From positions 620,001 to 684,000 of the forward strand of contig JADKIA010000004.1 in NCBI GenBank assembly GCA_016721465.1: a stretch of 64,000 nt of DNA, read 5' to 3'. The position numbers and the translations under genes were made by a program. The notes below the pieces were generated by a model. It ran no database searches and was not told the origin of the DNA. It saw only the letters and a program-made list of their open reading frames with translations. Every line of letters starts with the position of its first letter. Position 1 is the first letter of the stretch. Shown piece by piece: positions 1-10,231 of this stretch. The DNA comes from Ideonella sp. Its GTDB lineage: Bacteria; Pseudomonadota; Gammaproteobacteria; Burkholderiales; Burkholderiaceae_C.

Positions 1-2090
1 TCCTGCTGCTTCGTCTGCTGGCCCTGGGCCCGCACCTGGATGCCAGCTTTCGCCGCGCAGGGACCGTCGGACTCGAGCTGGTCGCCAGTGGGCACCCCGA
101 GCTGCTGAGCAAGGCGCGAAGTCAGCTGGTCTATCTGGAGGCCGAGGGCCAGCCCCGCCTGGAGGCCCGCAGCGCGCTGCTGCATCAATCGCCGCGCTGG
201 GCGGTGAGCGACGGCGACCGCACGCTGATCCTCGCTGATCAGCAGGGCCTGGCGCAACTGGTGCAGCATGCGCAGGTGACGCTGGGTTTTGCCGACGGCA
301 CCACGGTGCAGGTCAGGCCCGTGCCGCGTGGCTTCGGCGGCGTCGGGGCCACGTTCTGGCTGATCAGTGCACTGGCGCTGGCGTTGTACCTGATCGCTGC
401 GGTGGTCTACCTGTCGCGACCAGGCCCGAAGAACCTGCTCTACGCACTGATGACCCTGGCACAAAGCGGCAACCTGCTGCTGATCGCCGTCGAGAGCACG
501 CCCGGCTGGGGGCTGCCTTCCGGCTTCATCGCGCTGGACTTCCGGCTGCGCACCTTGTTCGACCTGGTCACCGCTGGCGCCATCGTGCACGTGGGCTTGA
601 TCCACCCGCGCCGGGTCGGCGGTGCTCGTCGCCTGATCGCAGGATTCTGGCTGGCGCTGCTGGTCTACGCCACGCTGACCAGCACGGCAGGCGTGCAAAA
701 CCAGTGGTGGTGGACGCAGGCACTGCTCATCGTCTACGGCCTGACGCTGTGGGCCGTGCAGGCCTGGAACATTCGCAACGAGCCGCACCCGGTGGCGCTG
801 GTGCTTCAGCGGCTGGCCATGGCCGCATCCGCAACGCTGATGCTGTTGACCCTGGCCATCGCGCTCACCGAGCGCCTGGGCCCGGACCAGTACCAGGCCG
901 CCAGCATCGGCTCGGTGATCTGGTACGTGTTCTTTGCCTCGCTGCTGCTGCTGGTGCCCTTCCTCTCGCGCTCGCAACACGTGATGCGCGAGTTCGCCAT
1001 GCTCGCGGGCCTGAGCACGGTGGCCACCTCACTGGACCTGCTGTTCATCACGGTGTTTGCGTTCGGCCAGTTCACCTCGCTGACCCTGGCGCTGTTCGTG
1101 TCCATCGGCCTGTATGCAGGTGTTCGGCAATGGCTGCTCAACCACCTGGCCGGCACCCGCATGATGACGGCCGAGCGCAGCTTCGAAAGCCTGTACAAGG
1201 CCGCGCGGGCCATCGAGACCACGCCGGCCCAGGCGGTCGATCACGTGGCGCGCATGGTGAACGAGCTGTTCGAGCCTTTGGAGATCCGGCGCGATCCGCG
1301 CCAGGTGCCCGAGGCCGTGATCGACGCCAATGGCACGCAGATGGCCGTGCCGCTGCAGCAGTTGCCGGTGCCGCATGCCGACGTGTCCGGCACCTTGGTG
1401 CTGCGCCATGCCCGGCGCGGACGCCGCTTGTTCACCCAAGAGGATGCGCGGCTGGCCAACCGCATGCTCGGCCAATTGCGCACCGCCGTGGTCTACGACC
1501 GCGCCGTGGAGCAGGGCCGCAGCGAAGAGCGCATGCGCCTGGCGCAGGACCTGCACGACGACATCGGTGCGCGTCTGCTCACCCTGATGTACAAGGCGCA
1601 AAACCCGGAGATGGAGGAATACGTTCGCCACACGCTGCAGGACCTGAAGACCTTGACGCGCGGGCTGGCTGCTGCCGAACACCCCTTGTCGCACGCGGCG
1701 GCCGAGTGGAAGGCCGACATCTCGCAGCGCCTGGCGGCCAGCCACTGCAGCCTGGCCTGGCACTTCGAGACCACCGGCGATGTGCCACTGAGCGTGGTGC
1801 AATGGTCGGGCCTGACACGCATCCTGCGCGAACTGGTCAACAACGTGATCGCCCACGCCGGTGCCAGCCAGGTGGAGATCGATGCGCGGTTCGACCAGGG
1901 TGTCCTGCAACTCAAGGTGGCCGACGACGGCCATGGGCGCGATCCGAAGACGTGGGCGCATGGCCTGGGCCTGGGCGGTGTGCGCAAGCGCGTCAAACTC
2001 CTGGGCGGGCAAGTGCAGTGGAAGGAGCGCTCGCCCAAGGGCATCGTCTGCGAGGTACGGGTCGACGGCTTGGGCGAGCCGCAAACCTGA
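1..2090 (+). CDS. membrane sensor histidine kinase, NarL/HPK7 type (5' end missing)
   Basis: The reading frame is open from the left edge (first full codon at base 3), so the true start lies outside; the GTG at 204 is only an internal codon. About seven or eight hydrophobic segments lie between roughly bases 345 and 1135, giving a 7TM-DISM-like membrane sensor with a periplasmic N-terminal part. A GAF-like stretch follows, then the dimerisation/phosphoacceptor helix with the H box DLHDDIGARLL; the phosphorylated His is encoded at 1554-1556. The C-terminal ATPase has an N box (ELVNNVIAHA) and G-box glycines (DDGHGRDP, HGLGLGGV). This H box is typical of HisKA_3 kinases that phosphorylate LuxR/NarL-type regulators. 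No partner regulator is visible; it may lie upstream of the window. The ligand cannot be told from sequence. It converges on the next gene with an 18-base gap. Confidence 0.88.
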   Translation, partial: LLLRLLALGPHLDASFRRAGTVGLELVASGHPELLSKARSQLVYLEAEGQPRLEARSALLHQSPRWAVSDGDRTLILADQQGLAQLVQHAQVTLGFADGTTVQVRPVPRGFGGVGATFWLISALALALYLIAAVVYLSRPGPKNLLYALMTLAQSGNLLLIAVESTPGWGLPSGFIALDFRLRTLFDLVTAGAIVHVGLIHPRRVGGARRLIAGFWLALLVYATLTSTAGVQNQWWWTQALLIVYGLTLWAVQAWNIRNEPHPVALVLQRLAMAASATLMLLTLAIALTERLGPDQYQAASIGSVIWYVFFASLLLLVPFLSRSQHVMREFAMLAGLSTVATSLDLLFITVFAFGQFTSLTLALFVSIGLYAGVRQWLLNHLAGTRMMTAERSFESLYKAARAIETTPAQAVDHVARMVNELFEPLEIRRDPRQVPEAVIDANGTQMAVPLQQLPVPHADVSGTLVLRHARRGRRLFTQEDARLANRMLGQLRTAVVYDRAVEQGRSEERMRLAQDLHDDIGARLLTLMYKAQNPEMEEYVRHTLQDLKTLTRGLAAAEHPLSHAAAEWKADISQRLAASHCSLAWHFETTGDVPLSVVQWSGLTRILRELVNNVIAHAGASQVEIDARFDQGVLQLKVADDGHGRDPKTWAHGLGLGGVRKRVKLLGGQVQWKERSPKGIVCEVRVDGLGEPQT

Positions 2091-2108
2091 GCCCGCGGGC
2101 CCAAGCGA

Positions 2109-3050
2109 TCAGCCCGCGTCGCCGACCTCCGTCACCGACACTGCCACGCTGGGCAGGGCCGCCCCGCCGCCTCGGATCACTCCGCGCAGCGGCGCCACAT
2201 CGGCATAGTCACGCCCCCAGGCGAGCGTGACGTGGTCCAGCCCGGCTGCCACGTCGTTGGTCGGGTCCAGCGCCAGCCAACCACTCTGCGGGCACCACAC
2301 GGCCACCCAGGCGTGACTGGCGTCGGCCCCCACCAGGCGAGGCTGCCCAGGCGGTGGCTGGGTGAGCAGGTAACCACTGACGTAACGTGCAGCCAGGCCA
2401 TGGCTGCGCAACACGCCGATCATCAGGTGCGCGAAATCCTGACACACGCCCTGCCCCTGGGCCAGGGCGTCCAGCGCACTGGTGGCCACGTCGGTGGACA
2501 GGGGCTTGTAGTGCATGCGCTCATGCACGCGGCCCATCAGCGCGCGGGCCACTTCGGCCAGCGGGCGATCGGGGGTGAACAGACCAAGGCCGAAGGCCGC
2601 CAGACGCTCGTCCTGGGGCGCGAAGTGGCTGCCGAGCACAAAGGCCACGGCCTCGGGCTGTTGCATGCCGGCTCGATAACGCAAGGCCCGCGCGGCCTCC
2701 TCCCAGCTGACGCCTGCAAACGCCTCGTCGGCGGCAACGGGCGCCGTGACATCGACCTCGAAGGCGGAGACCACCTCCAGGCGGTCGTGCACGCGGGCGT
2801 GGCTGAAGCCGTGGCGCCAGTTGCCGAAGGCATCCAGGCTTTCCTGCACAGCGCACTCGGGCTCGGGCTGGATGCTCATGTGCCACTCGAGCACGCGCTG
2901 CCAAGCGGTGTCACGCGGCCGAAGCCAGGCGCTGTGGTGGGCCACCTCGACAGGCGTGTCGTACTCGTAAAGGGTTTCGTGGCGCACGGCCAAGCGTCGA
3001 GTGATCGTTGCAGCGGTTGCCGCCTTGGGCAGGACGGACGAGGGCTTCAT
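2109..3050 (-). CDS. transglutaminase-like cysteine peptidase-fold protein
   Basis: A 313-residue protein with the bacterial transglutaminase N-terminal domain (from about residue 20, RHETLYEYDTPV) followed by a transglutaminase core. The papain-like triad is visible: Cys203 in GVCQDFAH, His246 in DASHAWV, Asp262 in LDPTND. The start is placed at the ATG overlapping the stop of the upstream ATP-grasp/alpha-E gene (ATGA, bases 3047-3050); the frame is open further upstream but that stretch reads as an antisense-type Arg/Gly-rich shadow. Family members occur beside ATP-grasp and alpha-E genes, as here, and are thought to cleave or form peptide/isopeptide bonds; the substrate is unknown. No signal peptide is evident, so it is probably cytoplasmic. 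Last gene of the run. Confidence 0.88.
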   Translation of the reverse strand: MKPSSVLPKAATAATITRRLAVRHETLYEYDTPVEVAHHSAWLRPRDTAWQRVLEWHMSIQPEPECAVQESLDAFGNWRHGFSHARVHDRLEVVSAFEVDVTAPVAADEAFAGVSWEEAARALRYRAGMQQPEAVAFVLGSHFAPQDERLAAFGLGLFTPDRPLAEVARALMGRVHERMHYKPLSTDVATSALDALAQGQGVCQDFAHLMIGVLRSHGLAARYVSGYLLTQPPPGQPRLVGADASHAWVAVWCPQSGWLALDPTNDVAAGLDHVTLAWGRDYADVAPLRGVIRGGGAALPSVAVSVTEVGDAG

Positions 3051-5647
3051 TGCCACACCGTGCGGTCGGCCGCGTCCACGTGCACGAACAACTGGCGACC
3101 AATGGCATCGGACAGTTCGCGCGCCGTGCGATTGCACAGCTGCAGGCTGGCAATCAGGTTGGCGTGGCGGCCCTGGGCGTCGCGCTGGTCCAGCTCGGCC
3201 AGGCTCCAGGCCTCGGGCATGGGCAGATCCGCCGTGGCCGCCTCCACCCACGCGGCATGGTGACGAGCCAGCTTGCGCAGCCGGTCACGCATGGTGCGCG
3301 CCACCCAGGCCAGCGAGCGCGGGTTGTCGGTGTCGTGCACCACCAGGTGCAACAGCGGCAGCACCTCGCGGCGGGCCTGAAACTGGGCCCGGTAGGTGAT
3401 GACGCTGTCGAACAGCGCCAACAGCAGCGCAAAGCCATCGTCGGCCTCGTGCACGCGGTGCTGGAAGCCCAGCGCCAGGGCGTGGCTCAGCATGTCCAGG
3501 CGCTCGATCTGGCGACCCACGCTCATCAACCGCCAGCCATCGTCGCGGGTCATGCGGTCGGTCTGCGCGCCGGTGATGGCCGACAGGTGGGTGGCGGCGC
3601 GGGCCAGCACGCCCATCACGTCCGGCGTGGCGGCGCGGCCAGTGGCCTGGCCCAGGGCATGCGCCACGTGCTGATCGAAATGCTCGCCCACCTCGAAGAT
3701 CAGCTTCCAGTGCTCGGGCGACAGCCGCTCGCGCAAGGCCTGAGCGCAGGCACGCAGGGCGCGCAGCTCGTGCGCAACGCCGGCCGTCGCGACGTCGGGC
3801 TTGGCCGCCCCGAGTGCATGCACCAGCGCCCGCTCGAACACGCGCGGGGCCTGCATGGCCGTCGGCACCTGCGCGCCGACCAGGGAATGACATCGCGCCA
3901 GCGCGTCCAGCAGGCGGCGAACCGGGTCGCTGGCATCGGGCAGGGCCTCCAGGGTCAGGCGCGCCAGACGCACGGAGTTCTCGGCGCGCTCGGTATAGCG
4001 GCCCAGCCAGAACAGGTTCTCGGCCGAACGGCTGGTGACGGTGCGGCGCCAGCCGTCCAGCTCGGTGGCCGACAAGGGCTTGGGCAGCATCGACGTGGCA
4101 TCGATCTGGCCACGCGCAACGACCCAGGTGTCCACACTGGCACTGCCATGCTGCATGCTCAGCCAGGGGTCGTGCGCGCCTTCGTCCTTGCCGGCCACGC
4201 GGGTCAGGCCACCAGGCAACACGCGCCAGCCGCCCTGCCCATCGGCCAGGGCAAACACGCGCATCACCGCGGCGCGCGGCTGCAATTGGCCATTCGCCCA
4301 CACTGGTGTTTCGGACGGCAGCACCCGTGCCTGCAAGGTGTAGTCGGCCGGGTGCGCATCGATCCTGCGCGCCAAGGCATCCAGTTCGGCCGGTGTGAGT
4401 TGGCTGGCAACGCAGGCACCGAAGCTGCGCTGGATGCTGGCGTCGTCCTGGCTGTCCGGGAAGGTGGGCGAGACCACGTACTCGGCCAGGCGCGGCCTTT
4501 GCCTCGCCCACACCGCCGCCTCGCCGCACCACCAGCTGGTGCTGGCGGGCAGCAGCAGGTCCTCGTCCAGCAAGCGTTCGGCCACGCCGGGCCAGAAGGC
4601 GGTGAGGCCCGGGCTCTCCAGAAAGCCCACGCCCGGTGCGTTGGCCATCACCACCTCACCGGCGCGCAGGGCCTGCAGCAGGCCGGGCACGCCCAGCGTG
4701 GAGTCGGCGCGCAGCTCCAGGGGGTCGAGAAACTCGTCGTCCACGCGACGCAGCACCACATGCACGCGCTCCAGGCCGTGCAGGGTCTTCAGGTACAGCT
4801 TGTTGGCGCGCACGGTGAGGTCGCTGCCCTCGACCAACGACACGCCCAGATAGCGCGCCAGGAACACCTGCTCGAAATAGGTCTCGTTGTGCGGGCCGGG
4901 CGTGAGCAGCACGATGCGGCTGCGCTCGCCAGCGGGGCTGGCACGCATGAGGCCATCCAGCAGCGAGCGAAAGCTCGATGCCAGACGCTGCACGCGCAGG
5001 TCGCTGAACGGGTCCTGCAACAAGGGCGCGGCGATGAGGCGGTTCTCCAGCAGATACCCCAGGCCGGACGGCGCCTGCACGCGCTGCGCCAGCACGCAAA
5101 AGCCACCCTCGGGCGCGCGCGCCAGGTCGAAGGCCACGACGTGAAGGTGAGTGCCGCCCAGCGGTTTCAGTCCATGGGCCGCCCGCAGGTATTGCGGATG
5201 CGCGTAGATCAGCGAGGCCGGCAGCAAGGCATCGCGCAGCAGGGTCCGCGCGCTGTAGAGATCGGTCACCGTGGCTTCGAGCAGGCGGGCGCGCTGCAGC
5301 ACGCCATGCTCGATGACCGCCCATTCGCCGGCGTCCAGGATCAGCGGCAGCAGCTCGATCGGCCAGGGCCGTGCGCTTTGGTCGGCATAGACGTTGTAGC
5401 TGGCACCGTCGTCGCGCACGCGCTGTTGCACGCGCTGCCGGCGAGCCGCCAGGTCCGCCCAGCCTTGCTCGCCCAGGCTGCGAAAAAAGGCCTGCCACCG
5501 CGCGGACGGCTCGCTCGCCCCGGGCTCGGCGCTGCCCAACCACTCGTTGAAGCGCCCGGGCGTACCGGCAACGGTGGCCGCGCTGGCCAGGGCAACGGCG
5601 GGCTCGATGGGCAGGATGCTGCGGGTCAGGCGGTCGGACATGGCCAC
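3047..5647 (-). CDS. circularly permuted ATP-grasp / alpha-E fusion protein
   Basis: An 866-residue protein joining two domains that are separate genes further upstream in this run. Residues about 75-515 are the circularly permuted type 2 ATP-grasp region, with family hallmarks DGASYNVYAD, LLTPGPHNETYFEQ, RRVDDEFLDPLELR and VLPGGLTRVA. Residues about 538-845 are the alpha-E helical domain, opening with SRSAENLFWLGRYTERAENS. ATP-grasp enzymes form amide bonds through acyl phosphates; that this one makes a peptide is a prediction from the family. The alpha-E domain has no known activity. The start is Met1 at 5647; Met3 at 5641 is also possible. A 30-base gap separates it from the DUF2126 gene upstream, and it overlaps the transglutaminase gene downstream by four bases. 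Confidence 0.9.
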   Translation of the reverse strand: MAMSDRLTRSILPIEPAVALASAATVAGTPGRFNEWLGSAEPGASEPSARWQAFFRSLGEQGWADLAARRQRVQQRVRDDGASYNVYADQSARPWPIELLPLILDAGEWAVIEHGVLQRARLLEATVTDLYSARTLLRDALLPASLIYAHPQYLRAAHGLKPLGGTHLHVVAFDLARAPEGGFCVLAQRVQAPSGLGYLLENRLIAAPLLQDPFSDLRVQRLASSFRSLLDGLMRASPAGERSRIVLLTPGPHNETYFEQVFLARYLGVSLVEGSDLTVRANKLYLKTLHGLERVHVVLRRVDDEFLDPLELRADSTLGVPGLLQALRAGEVVMANAPGVGFLESPGLTAFWPGVAERLLDEDLLLPASTSWWCGEAAVWARQRPRLAEYVVSPTFPDSQDDASIQRSFGACVASQLTPAELDALARRIDAHPADYTLQARVLPSETPVWANGQLQPRAAVMRVFALADGQGGWRVLPGGLTRVAGKDEGAHDPWLSMQHGSASVDTWVVARGQIDATSMLPKPLSATELDGWRRTVTSRSAENLFWLGRYTERAENSVRLARLTLEALPDASDPVRRLLDALARCHSLVGAQVPTAMQAPRVFERALVHALGAAKPDVATAGVAHELRALRACAQALRERLSPEHWKLIFEVGEHFDQHVAHALGQATGRAATPDVMGVLARAATHLSAITGAQTDRMTRDDGWRLMSVGRQIERLDMLSHALALGFQHRVHEADDGFALLLALFDSVITYRAQFQARREVLPLLHLVVHDTDNPRSLAWVARTMRDRLRKLARHHAAWVEAATADLPMPEAWSLAELDQRDAQGRHANLIASLQLCNRTARELSDAIGRQLFVHVDAADRTVWQ

Positions 5648-5677
5648 ATCATGCCTTGCCCGGCCGCCCTGGCAAGG

Positions 5678-8600
5678 TCACGCCGTGCGCAAATCCAACG
5701 TGAATGGGAACTCCAGACTGCGTTGCGCCTGGCCCACCTGCATGCGGCCGGGCGTGTGCCCGGTGGTGAAGAAACGCGCCAGGCGCCGGCTCTCGGCCTC
5801 GAAGGCATTGACCGGCAAGGTGTCGTAGTTGCGCCCACCGGGGTGGGCCACGTGGTACTGGCAGCCCCCCATCGAGCGCTGCATCCAGCGGTCCACCAGG
5901 TCGAAGGTGAGGGGCACGTTCACGCCAATGGTGGGGTGCAGGGCCGACGGCGGCTGCCAGGCGCGATAACGCACGCCGCAGACGAACTCACCGACGCGGC
6001 CGGTGGGCTGCATGGGCATGGCCACACCGTTGGCGGTGAGGGCATGCCTGGGGTCGACCAACCCGGTGGCGCGCAGCTCCAGGCGCTCGAGCGATGAATC
6101 GACATAGCGCACGGTGCCGCCCGGGGCGCCCTCTTCACCCATCACGTGCCAGGGCTCCAGCGCGTTGCGCAGCACCACGTTCACGCCGCGGGCACTGAAC
6201 TCGCCCACCTTGGGGAAGCGGAACTCGAAGTGCGGTGCGAACCAGTCGGCCTGGAAGGCGAAGCCAGCCTCGCCCATCTCGGCGATCACGTCCTCGAAAT
6301 CCATCCAGACGAAGCTGGGCAGCAGGAAGCGGTCGTGCAGCTCGGTGCCCCAACGCACCAGATCACCTCGATAGGGCTCGGCCCAGAATCGCGCGACCAG
6401 CGAACGCAACAGCAGCTGCTGCACGATGCTCATGCGCGCGTGCGGTGGCATTTCGAAGGCCCGCAGCTCGAGCAGGCCCAGGCGCCCGGTGCTGCTGTCG
6501 GGCGAGTACAGCTTGTCGATGCAGAACTCGCTGCGGTGCGTGTTGCCGGTGACATCGACCAGGATGTGGCGCAGCGTGCGGTCCACCAGCCATGGGGGCA
6601 TGTTGGCACCGTACACCGACTTGTTGCGCTCGATCTCGCCCAACGCGATCTCCAGCTCGTAGAGTTGGTCGTTGCGCGCCTCGTCCACACGCGGGGCCTG
6701 GCTGGTGGGGCCGATGAACATGCCACTGAACAGGTAGCTCAGCGCCGGGTGGTTGTGCCAGTAGGTGAGCAAGGAAGCCAGCACATCGGGCCGGCGCAGG
6801 AACGGGCTGTCGGCGGGCGTGGCGCCGCCCATCACGAAATGGTTGCCCCCGCCAGTGCCGGTGTGGCGGCCGTCGAGCATGAACTTCTCGCTGGACAGGC
6901 GCGATTGCCAAGCCGCGTCGTAGAGGAACTCGGTGTGCTCGACGAGCTCGTCCCAGTCGTTCGCAGGGTGGATGTTCACCTCGATCACACCCGGGTCGGG
7001 CGTGACCTGCAGCAGCTTCAGGCGGGGGTCGCGCGGCGGCGGATAGCCCTCGAGCACGACCTTCACGCCCTGACTGGCGGCCGTGGCTTCCACTGCCGAA
7101 AGCAATTCGAGGTAGTCCTCCAGGCGTTGCAGCGGCGGCATGAACACGTACATCACGCCGCTGGCCACGCCCTGGGCTTCGGCCTTCGGGCCATTGCTGC
7201 GTCGTGGGTCGCGCACTTCCACCACCAGGGCGCTGCGCGTGATCCAGTAGGCCGACTCGAAACGGTGCGGCGAGCGCGTGATGGTGCGCTCATCTGTCGC
7301 GCTGGCACGGCCCGGGCCGCCAGCAGCACCGGCGCCGCCGGCACCGCCTGCGCCGTCCGACCGCCCCTCGGCAAACGGGTCGCCATGCCAGGCGACCACG
7401 CCGCCTTCGGCCAACAGGCCACCGGACGGCAGGGTCGCCTGCGACTTGATGCGAGCGGCCGCCGGCAAGGCATCACGCTGTGCGAAGGGGTCGAGCTCCA
7501 CATGGTAAGGGTAGTCACCCGCCTTCACCCAAGGCAGGCTGTCCAGCGGCAGGCGATAGCCCATCGGTGAGTCGCCAGGCATCAGCAGCATGCGTTCGTC
7601 GCGGAAGAACCAGGGGCCGGTGACCCAGCGCGCACCCGCCAGTGCCGGCCCCTCGGCCGGCTTGAGCGGCAGCGCAAAGCCGACCTCGTGCTGCAGGCCC
7701 TGCTCGAACACCCGACGCAGGCGGATGCGCTCCAGTTCATCGTCGAGCTTGGAGTCGAAAGGATCGACGTTCACCGGCAAGCGGCGTTCACGCCAGAGGT
7801 AGTACCAGGTGTCCTCGTAGCCGGTCTGCACATGGTCGGGCACGACGCCCAGCCGCTCGGCCAGTCCGCGCACGAAGGCCTTCGCATCGGCGGAGGTGTA
7901 CTGATGTTGGTCGCGCTCGTCGGCAAACAGCGACGGGTCTTGCCAGCAAGGCTGCCCGTCCGCACGCCAGCAGATGCTCAGCGCCCAGCGGGGCAACTGC
8001 TCACCCGGATACCACTTGCCCTGGCCATAGTGCAGGAAGCCACCCTGGCCGTAGTGCTCGCGCAGGCGGTGCACCAGCTCCTGCGCGCGCATGCGCTTGG
8101 TGGGACCCAGGGCCTCGGTGTTCCATTCGGCGCCGTCGCGGTCGTCCACGGCCACGAAAGTGGGCTCGCCGCCCATGGTCAGGCGGACATCACCAGCCAC
8201 CAGGGCCTCGTCCACCTGCTCGCCCAGGGCCAGCACCTCGGCCCACTGGTCCTCGGTGTAGGGCTTGGTGACCCGCGGCGATTCCCAGATGCGGTGGATG
8301 GCCATGTGGTGGCCAAATTCGACCTCGCAATCGTCCACGCCGCCGCTGACCGGCGCCGCGCTGCCAGGCTGGGGCGTGCAGGCCAGCGGAATGTGGCCCT
8401 CGCCGGCCAACAGTCCGGAGGTGGGGTCCAGGCCAATCCAACCGGCGCCGGGGAGGTAGACCTCGCACCAGGCGTGCAGGTCGGTGAAATCCACTTCGGC
8501 GCCACTCGGGCCGTCCAGCGCCTGCACATCGGGCTTCAGCTGGATCAGGTAGCCCGACACGAAGCGCGCGGCCAGGCCCAGGTGGCGCAGCGCCTGCACC

Positions 8601-9160
8601 AGCAGCCAGCCGGTGTCCCGGCATGAGCCGCTGCGCAGCGTGAGGGTCTCCTCCGGCGTCTGCACGCCCGGCTCCATGCGCACCACGTAGCGGATGTCCT
8701 GTTGCAGGCGCTGGTTGATGCCCACCAGGAAATCGATGTTGCGCTGTGGCGTGGTGTCGACCGTCTTCAGGAAGGCGGCCAGGGCCGGCGTGGACGCCTC
8801 CTTGACGAGATAGGGCTGCAGTTCGTCCTTCAGCTCGGGCGCATAGGCGAACGGGAAGTTCTCGGCCGAAGGCTCCAGGAAGAAGTCGAAGGGGTTGAAC
8901 ACCGACATCTCGGCCACCAGGTCCACCGTCACCTTGAACTCGGTGGTCTTGTCCGGGAACACCAGGCGCGCCTGGTAGTTGGCAAACGCATCCTGCTGCC
9001 AATTGATGAAGTGACCCTCGGGTTCGATGGTCAGCGAATACGACAGGATGCGCGTGCGGCAATGCGGCGCCGGGCGCAGCCGCACGATCTGCGGCGACAG
9101 GTTGACCCGCCGGTCGTAGCGGTAGTGCGTGACGTGGTTCAGTGCGACGTGGATGCTCAT
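5678..9160 (-). CDS. large transglutaminase/DUF2126 protein
   Basis: 1160 residues, the normal size for the family. The N-terminus is the bacterial transglutaminase N-domain (HVALNHVTHYRYDRRVNLSP). The core follows with Cys180 (RSGSCRDTGW), His229 (TDLHAWCEV) and Asp245 (IGLDPTSG). From about residue 300 to the end it is the long DUF2126 region, of unknown function. Near residues 600-630 there is a Gly/Ala-rich linker (bases about 7290-7370) that looks like a low-complexity expansion. The gene lies in the middle of the ATP-grasp/alpha-E run, so it presumably acts on the same product. The 112-base gap up to the alpha-E gene holds no recognisable site. Confidence 0.9.
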   Translation of the reverse strand: MSIHVALNHVTHYRYDRRVNLSPQIVRLRPAPHCRTRILSYSLTIEPEGHFINWQQDAFANYQARLVFPDKTTEFKVTVDLVAEMSVFNPFDFFLEPSAENFPFAYAPELKDELQPYLVKEASTPALAAFLKTVDTTPQRNIDFLVGINQRLQQDIRYVVRMEPGVQTPEETLTLRSGSCRDTGWLLVQALRHLGLAARFVSGYLIQLKPDVQALDGPSGAEVDFTDLHAWCEVYLPGAGWIGLDPTSGLLAGEGHIPLACTPQPGSAAPVSGGVDDCEVEFGHHMAIHRIWESPRVTKPYTEDQWAEVLALGEQVDEALVAGDVRLTMGGEPTFVAVDDRDGAEWNTEALGPTKRMRAQELVHRLREHYGQGGFLHYGQGKWYPGEQLPRWALSICWRADGQPCWQDPSLFADERDQHQYTSADAKAFVRGLAERLGVVPDHVQTGYEDTWYYLWRERRLPVNVDPFDSKLDDELERIRLRRVFEQGLQHEVGFALPLKPAEGPALAGARWVTGPWFFRDERMLLMPGDSPMGYRLPLDSLPWVKAGDYPYHVELDPFAQRDALPAAARIKSQATLPSGGLLAEGGVVAWHGDPFAEGRSDGAGGAGGAGAAGGPGRASATDERTITRSPHRFESAYWITRSALVVEVRDPRRSNGPKAEAQGVASGVMYVFMPPLQRLEDYLELLSAVEATAASQGVKVVLEGYPPPRDPRLKLLQVTPDPGVIEVNIHPANDWDELVEHTEFLYDAAWQSRLSSEKFMLDGRHTGTGGGNHFVMGGATPADSPFLRRPDVLASLLTYWHNHPALSYLFSGMFIGPTSQAPRVDEARNDQLYELEIALGEIERNKSVYGANMPPWLVDRTLRHILVDVTGNTHRSEFCIDKLYSPDSSTGRLGLLELRAFEMPPHARMSIVQQLLLRSLVARFWAEPYRGDLVRWGTELHDRFLLPSFVWMDFEDVIAEMGEAGFAFQADWFAPHFEFRFPKVGEFSARGVNVVLRNALEPWHVMGEEGAPGGTVRYVDSSLERLELRATGLVDPRHALTANGVAMPMQPTGRVGEFVCGVRYRAWQPPSALHPTIGVNVPLTFDLVDRWMQRSMGGCQYHVAHPGGRNYDTLPVNAFEAESRRLARFFTTGHTPGRMQVGQAQRSLEFPFTLDLRTA

Positions 9161-9272
9161 GTGAGGCCCTCGGTCGCTGAGTACACCGCCCGATCCCCCG
9201 AGGGAATGCGGGCCGGCTTGGGAACGGCCCGGCGCTCGGCCCGCGGCGTGTCAGTGAAGGTCATGGGTTTGC

Positions 9273-10229
9273 TCATGCAGGAACAAGAAAATCGCGGCTG
9301 ATGCCGGCACCGATGTCGTTGACGCGGTCCAGGAACTGCGTGAGATAGGCGTGCAGACCGGTGGACAGGATCTCGTCGATGCGGCCGAACTGCAGATCGC
9401 TGCGCAGGCGTCCGGCGCGGCGCTGGGTCTCTTCACTTTGCTCGTTGGCGACCAGGTGCAGGTTGGTCACCACCTCGTTCATGCAGGCGGCCAGCGAGCG
9501 CGGCATGTCGGGCCGCAGGATCAGCAGCTCGGCCACCTTGTCCGGCCGGATGACGTTGCGGTAGACCTTGCGGTAGATCTCGAAGCCGGACACCGAACGC
9601 AGGATGGCGGACCAGTGGTAGAAATCGACCTCGGGTGCGTCGTTGTCGCCCCAGGTGCCGAAGTAGTCGCCAGCCAGGGCATGGAACTTCACGTCGAGCA
9701 TGCGCGCGGTGTTGTCGGCACGCTCCAGGAAGGTGCCGATGCGGATGAAGTGCAAGGCCTCGTCCTGCAGCATGGTGCCCACGGCCACGCCGCGCGACAG
9801 GTGCGAGCGGAACTTCACCCACTCGAACAATGCCGCCGGGTCGCGCTCGAAGCCGCCGTCGCTCAGCATGCGCTGAAACTCCAGCCAGGTCTGGTTGGTG
9901 GTCTCCCACAGTTCGGTGGTCAGCGTGCCGCGCACCGCGCGGGCGTTCTCGCGGGCCGCGCTCAGGCACGACACGATGGACGAGTAGTTGCCCGCGTCGC
10001 GCACCATGAACTGCATGACGTTGCGCGCATCGACCTGATCGTGCTTCTTCTGGAAGGCCTGCGTGAGCTCGGAAATGCCCAGGATGCCTTCCCAGCCCTC
10101 AGACGCGCGATCGGCCGATTGCGGCAGCAGCGAGGTCTGGTAGTTGACGTCCAACATGCGGGCGGTGTTCTCCGCCCGCTCCATGTAGCGCGACATCCAG
10201 AAGAGATGGTCTGCAGTTCTCGATAGCAT
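9273..10229 (-). CDS. alpha-E domain protein
   Basis: 318 residues, all alpha-E domain, beginning MLSRTADHLFWMSRYMERAE, which closely matches the start of the second half of the fusion gene downstream. The ATG at 10229 is chosen because it begins exactly at the domain; the long open frame upstream overlaps the ATP-grasp gene and has shadow composition. It starts two bases after the ATP-grasp stop, so the two are almost certainly cotranscribed and coupled. The alpha-E family is predicted all-helical with no known catalytic activity, and in many bacteria it is found next to or fused with circularly permuted ATP-grasp proteins, suggesting a fixed two-protein unit. Confidence 0.9.
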   Translation of the reverse strand: MLSRTADHLFWMSRYMERAENTARMLDVNYQTSLLPQSADRASEGWEGILGISELTQAFQKKHDQVDARNVMQFMVRDAGNYSSIVSCLSAARENARAVRGTLTTELWETTNQTWLEFQRMLSDGGFERDPAALFEWVKFRSHLSRGVAVGTMLQDEALHFIRIGTFLERADNTARMLDVKFHALAGDYFGTWGDNDAPEVDFYHWSAILRSVSGFEIYRKVYRNVIRPDKVAELLILRPDMPRSLAACMNEVVTNLHLVANEQSEETQRRAGRLRSDLQFGRIDEILSTGLHAYLTQFLDRVNDIGAGISRDFLVPA

Positions 10230-10231
10230 CT

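Noticed and set aside
2091..2108. Possible terminator between the kinase and the converging transglutaminase gene
   Set aside because: A short GCCCGCGGGC palindrome is present but there is no stable loop or T run.
3008..6097. A very long plus-strand open frame opposite the ATP-grasp fusion gene
   Set aside because: It is the antisense of a well-supported gene, with His/Gln/Ala-rich composition and no family motif; high GC makes such shadows long.
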